This document shows positions 62,192 through 64,000 of a stretch of 64,000 bases of DNA, in pieces. Each line of letters begins with the position of its first letter. The first letter of the stretch is position 1. Origin of the DNA: Molossus alvarezi (Eukaryota > Chordata > Mammalia > Chiroptera > Molossidae); NCBI GenBank assembly GCA_037176705.1, contig CM073895.1, positions 106,652,551-106,716,550 on the forward strand, read 5' to 3'. The position numbers and the translations under genes were made by a program. Below the pieces are notes generated by a model. That model saw nothing but the letters and a program-made list of their open reading frames with translations. It made no database searches and was not told the DNA's origin.

Positions 62192-64000
62192 ATGGCAATA
62201 AATAAGTACATATCAATAATCACCTTAAACGTAAATGGATTGAATGCTCCCATAAAGAGACACAGAGTAGCTGATTGGATAAGAAAGCATGACTCATCTA
62301 TATGTTGTTTACAAGAGACCCACCTCTCAACAAAAGACTCACATAGGTTGAAAGTGAAGGGATGGAAAAAAATTTTCCGAGCAAATGGAAAGCAAAAAAA
62401 AGCTGGGGTAGCAATTCTCATATCTGATAAAATAGATTTCAAAATGAAGACCATAACTAGAGACAAAGACGGCCACTACATAATCTTGAAAGGATCTATC
62501 CAACAGGAAGATATAACCTTGATAAACATATATGCACCCAATATAGGAGCACCAAAATATATTAAAAATCTTCTGGAGGACTTCCAAGGAGAAATCGACA
62601 ATAATACAATCATAGCAGGGGACTTCAACACCCCGTTGACAGCACTGGATAGATCCTCTAGGCAAAAAATTAGCAAGGAAACAGAGACTCTAAATGAAGC
62701 ACTAGACCAAATGGATTTAATAGATATCTACAGAGAATTACACCCCAAAACTACAGAATACACATTCTTCTCAAGTGCACATGGGACATTCTCAAAGATA
62801 GACCACATGATAGGACACAAACTAAATCTCTACAAGTTCAAGAAGATGGAAATCATATCAAGCATCTTCTCAGATCACAATGGCATGAAACTAGAAATCA
62901 ATTGCAACAAGAACATGCAAAGACATTTCAACACATGGAGGCTAAATAGCATGTTATTAAACAATGAATGGGTCACCGAGGAGATCAAGGAAGAAATTAA
63001 AAACTTCCTGGAAACCAATGAAAATGAACACACAACAACACAAAATCTATGGGATGCAGCGAAAGCAGTTCTGAGAGGGAAGTTCATAGCACTACAGGCC
63101 TACCTCAAAAAACAAGAAAAATTTCTAATTGACTGTCTAACCTCACAACTTAAAGAATTAGAAAGCAAACAAAAAGAAAACCCCAGAGCAAGTAGAAGGA
63201 AGGAAATAGTAAAGATCAGAGCAGAAATAAATGACATAGAGACCAAAAAAACAATTCAAAGGATCAATGAAACAAAGAGCTGGTTTTTCGAAAAGATAAA
63301 CAAGATTGATGGACCCTTAGCTAGACTCACCAAGAAACAAAGAGAGAGAACCCAAATATACAAAATCAGAAATGAAAGAGGAGAAGTAACAACCAACACC
63401 ACGGAAATACAAAAGATCGTTAACAACTACTATGAACAACTATATGGCAACAAATTCGACAATCTAAGCGAAATGGACAAATTTCTAGAAACACACAGTC
63501 TCCCAAAACTATTCCCGGAAGAGATAGAAAACTTGAACAGACCAATAACAACTAAGGAAATTGAAGAGGTAATCCAGACTCTCCCAGCAAACAAAAGCCC
63601 AGGCCCAGATGGTTTCACAGGGGAGTTTTACCGAACATTCCAAAAAGAACTAACACCCATTCTCCTCAAACTATTTCAAAAAATTCAAGAAGAAGGAAGA
63701 CTTCCAAACACGTTCTATGAGGCCAGCATAATTCTAATTCTAAAACCGGAAAAAGACACTACGAAGAAAGAAAACTACAGGCCAATATCCCTGATGAACT
63801 TAGACGCCAAAATCCTGAACAAAATATTAGCAAATCGGATCCAGAAATACATCAAGAAAATTATTCACCATGACCAAGTGGGATTCATTCCAGGGATGCA
63901 AGGCTGGTACAATATTCGCAAATCAATAAACGTGATACACCACATAAACAAAATGAAGAATAAAAACCACATGATCACATCAATAGATGCTGAAAAAGCA
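62192..64000 (+). CDS. L1 ORF2: LINE-1 ORF2 protein, 5' part, copy E (runs off window)
   Basis: Codons 1-603 are open from the ATG at 62192 to the window edge, ending just inside reverse transcriptase motif A (SIDAEKA). The endonuclease is complete (Asn13, Glu42, Asp144, Asp228-His229). Variants: Ile98, Met219, Thr596, all as in D. FADD and the position of the shared TAG are outside the window, so its 3' state cannot be judged. Confidence 0.93.
   Translation, partial: MAINKYISIITLNVNGLNAPIKRHRVADWIRKHDSSICCLQETHLSTKDSHRLKVKGWKKIFRANGKQKKAGVAILISDKIDFKMKTITRDKDGHYIILKGSIQQEDITLINIYAPNIGAPKYIKNLLEDFQGEIDNNTIIAGDFNTPLTALDRSSRQKISKETETLNEALDQMDLIDIYRELHPKTTEYTFFSSAHGTFSKIDHMIGHKLNLYKFKKMEIISSIFSDHNGMKLEINCNKNMQRHFNTWRLNSMLLNNEWVTEEIKEEIKNFLETNENEHTTTQNLWDAAKAVLRGKFIALQAYLKKQEKFLIDCLTSQLKELESKQKENPRASRRKEIVKIRAEINDIETKKTIQRINETKSWFFEKINKIDGPLARLTKKQRERTQIYKIRNERGEVTTNTTEIQKIVNNYYEQLYGNKFDNLSEMDKFLETHSLPKLFPEEIENLNRPITTKEIEEVIQTLPANKSPGPDGFTGEFYRTFQKELTPILLKLFQKIQEEGRLPNTFYEASIILILKPEKDTTKKENYRPISLMNLDAKILNKILANRIQKYIKKIIHHDQVGFIPGMQGWYNIRKSINVIHHINKMKNKNHMITSIDAEKA

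Larger units (their letters stand above)
1..64000. repeat. Tandem macrosatellite array, ~1,959-bp monomer with 8.07-kb LINE-1/SINE-filled variants
   Basis: The same ~1.96-kb sequence recurs head to tail from end to end of the window. The landmark agtacctttgcaggg at position 2 returns at 1961, 3920, 11993, 20065, 22025 and so on (or its variant aattacctttgcaggg). Spacings are 1,949-1,961 bp for short monomers and 8,072-8,076 bp for filled ones. The monomer is AT-rich and CpG-poor and has stops in all frames. I see no recognisable protein, RNA gene or transposon ends in it, and no shorter internal repeat. Monomers differ by scattered substitutions and small indels. Function and chromosomal location are unknown; centromeric, subtelomeric or interstitial macrosatellite are all possible. 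Confidence 0.97.
59714..64000 (+). repeat. Filled satellite monomer M19 (cut by window edge)
   Basis: Satellite 59714-59983, SINE, satellite 60234-60444, then LINE-1 running off the window. Left-arm variants (gttaagggaatgc) match M4 and M18. Confidence 0.94.
60445..64000 (+). mobile_element. LINE-1 (L1), copy E, 5' part only in window
   Basis: The 5' end is complete, behind the duplication gaaacattggttgtctc (60428-60444). It contains the 5'UTR, ORF1 and the first 603 codons of ORF2. The TAG and 3' end lie beyond the window. Confidence 0.95.

Noticed and set aside
1..64000. CRISPR-like or phage-like direct repeat system
   Set aside because: The repeats are kilobase-scale satellite monomers with mammalian retroelements; there are no spacer-sized units or prokaryotic genes.

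Overview
The window looks like nuclear DNA of a bat (Chiroptera). It carries a tRNA-headed, CT-rich SINE of the VES type known from yangochiropteran bats, and full-length LINE-1 elements whose ORF1 and ORF2 are typically mammalian. I see no host protein-coding gene, rRNA or tRNA gene, CRISPR array or bacterial feature. Species and chromosomal location cannot be read from the sequence.

The whole 64 kb is one head-to-tail tandem array of a ~1,959-bp satellite monomer that I do not recognise. With position 1 taken as the monomer start, there are 19 monomers, the last cut by the window edge. Fourteen are short (1,949-1,961 bp): M1-M2 (1-3918) and M5-M16 (20064-43562). Five are 'filled' units of about 8,072-8,076 bp: M3, M4, M17, M18 and the partial M19. 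Each filled unit holds the same two insertions at the same monomer positions: a minus-strand VES SINE (~250 bp) and, about 210 bp further on, a plus-strand full-length LINE-1 (~5.83-5.84 kb). The layout is two short, two filled, twelve short, then three filled.

Each LINE-1 has an 820-bp GC-rich 5'UTR with a YY1-like site at +11, an ORF1 of 293 codons, a 45-bp spacer, and an ORF2 whose endonuclease and reverse transcriptase residues are intact. ORF2 stops at codon 1053 with a TAG in all four copies that reach that point. The region coding for the C-terminal cysteine motif follows in frame (M17, M18) or behind one further 1-nt deletion (M3, M4). The 3'UTR has two G-rich tracts, AATAAA and a short A-tail, and ends with a 25-bp copy of the element's own ORF2 sequence. 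All copies share one 17-bp target-site duplication, including one mismatch. A single insertion was therefore copied along with its satellite monomer; the five L1s did not insert independently.

Variants are shuffled among copies. Some L1 amino-acid sites fail the four-gamete test, monomers M2, M4 and M16 are chimeric between short-type and filled-type sequence, and M1-M2 matches M10-M11 at every diagnostic site I compared. This pattern fits continuing unequal crossing over and gene conversion. The main object of interest is an L1-bearing macrosatellite: a retrotransposon with a 3'-truncated ORF2 amplified in tandem, with satellite DNA downstream of every L1 promoter.
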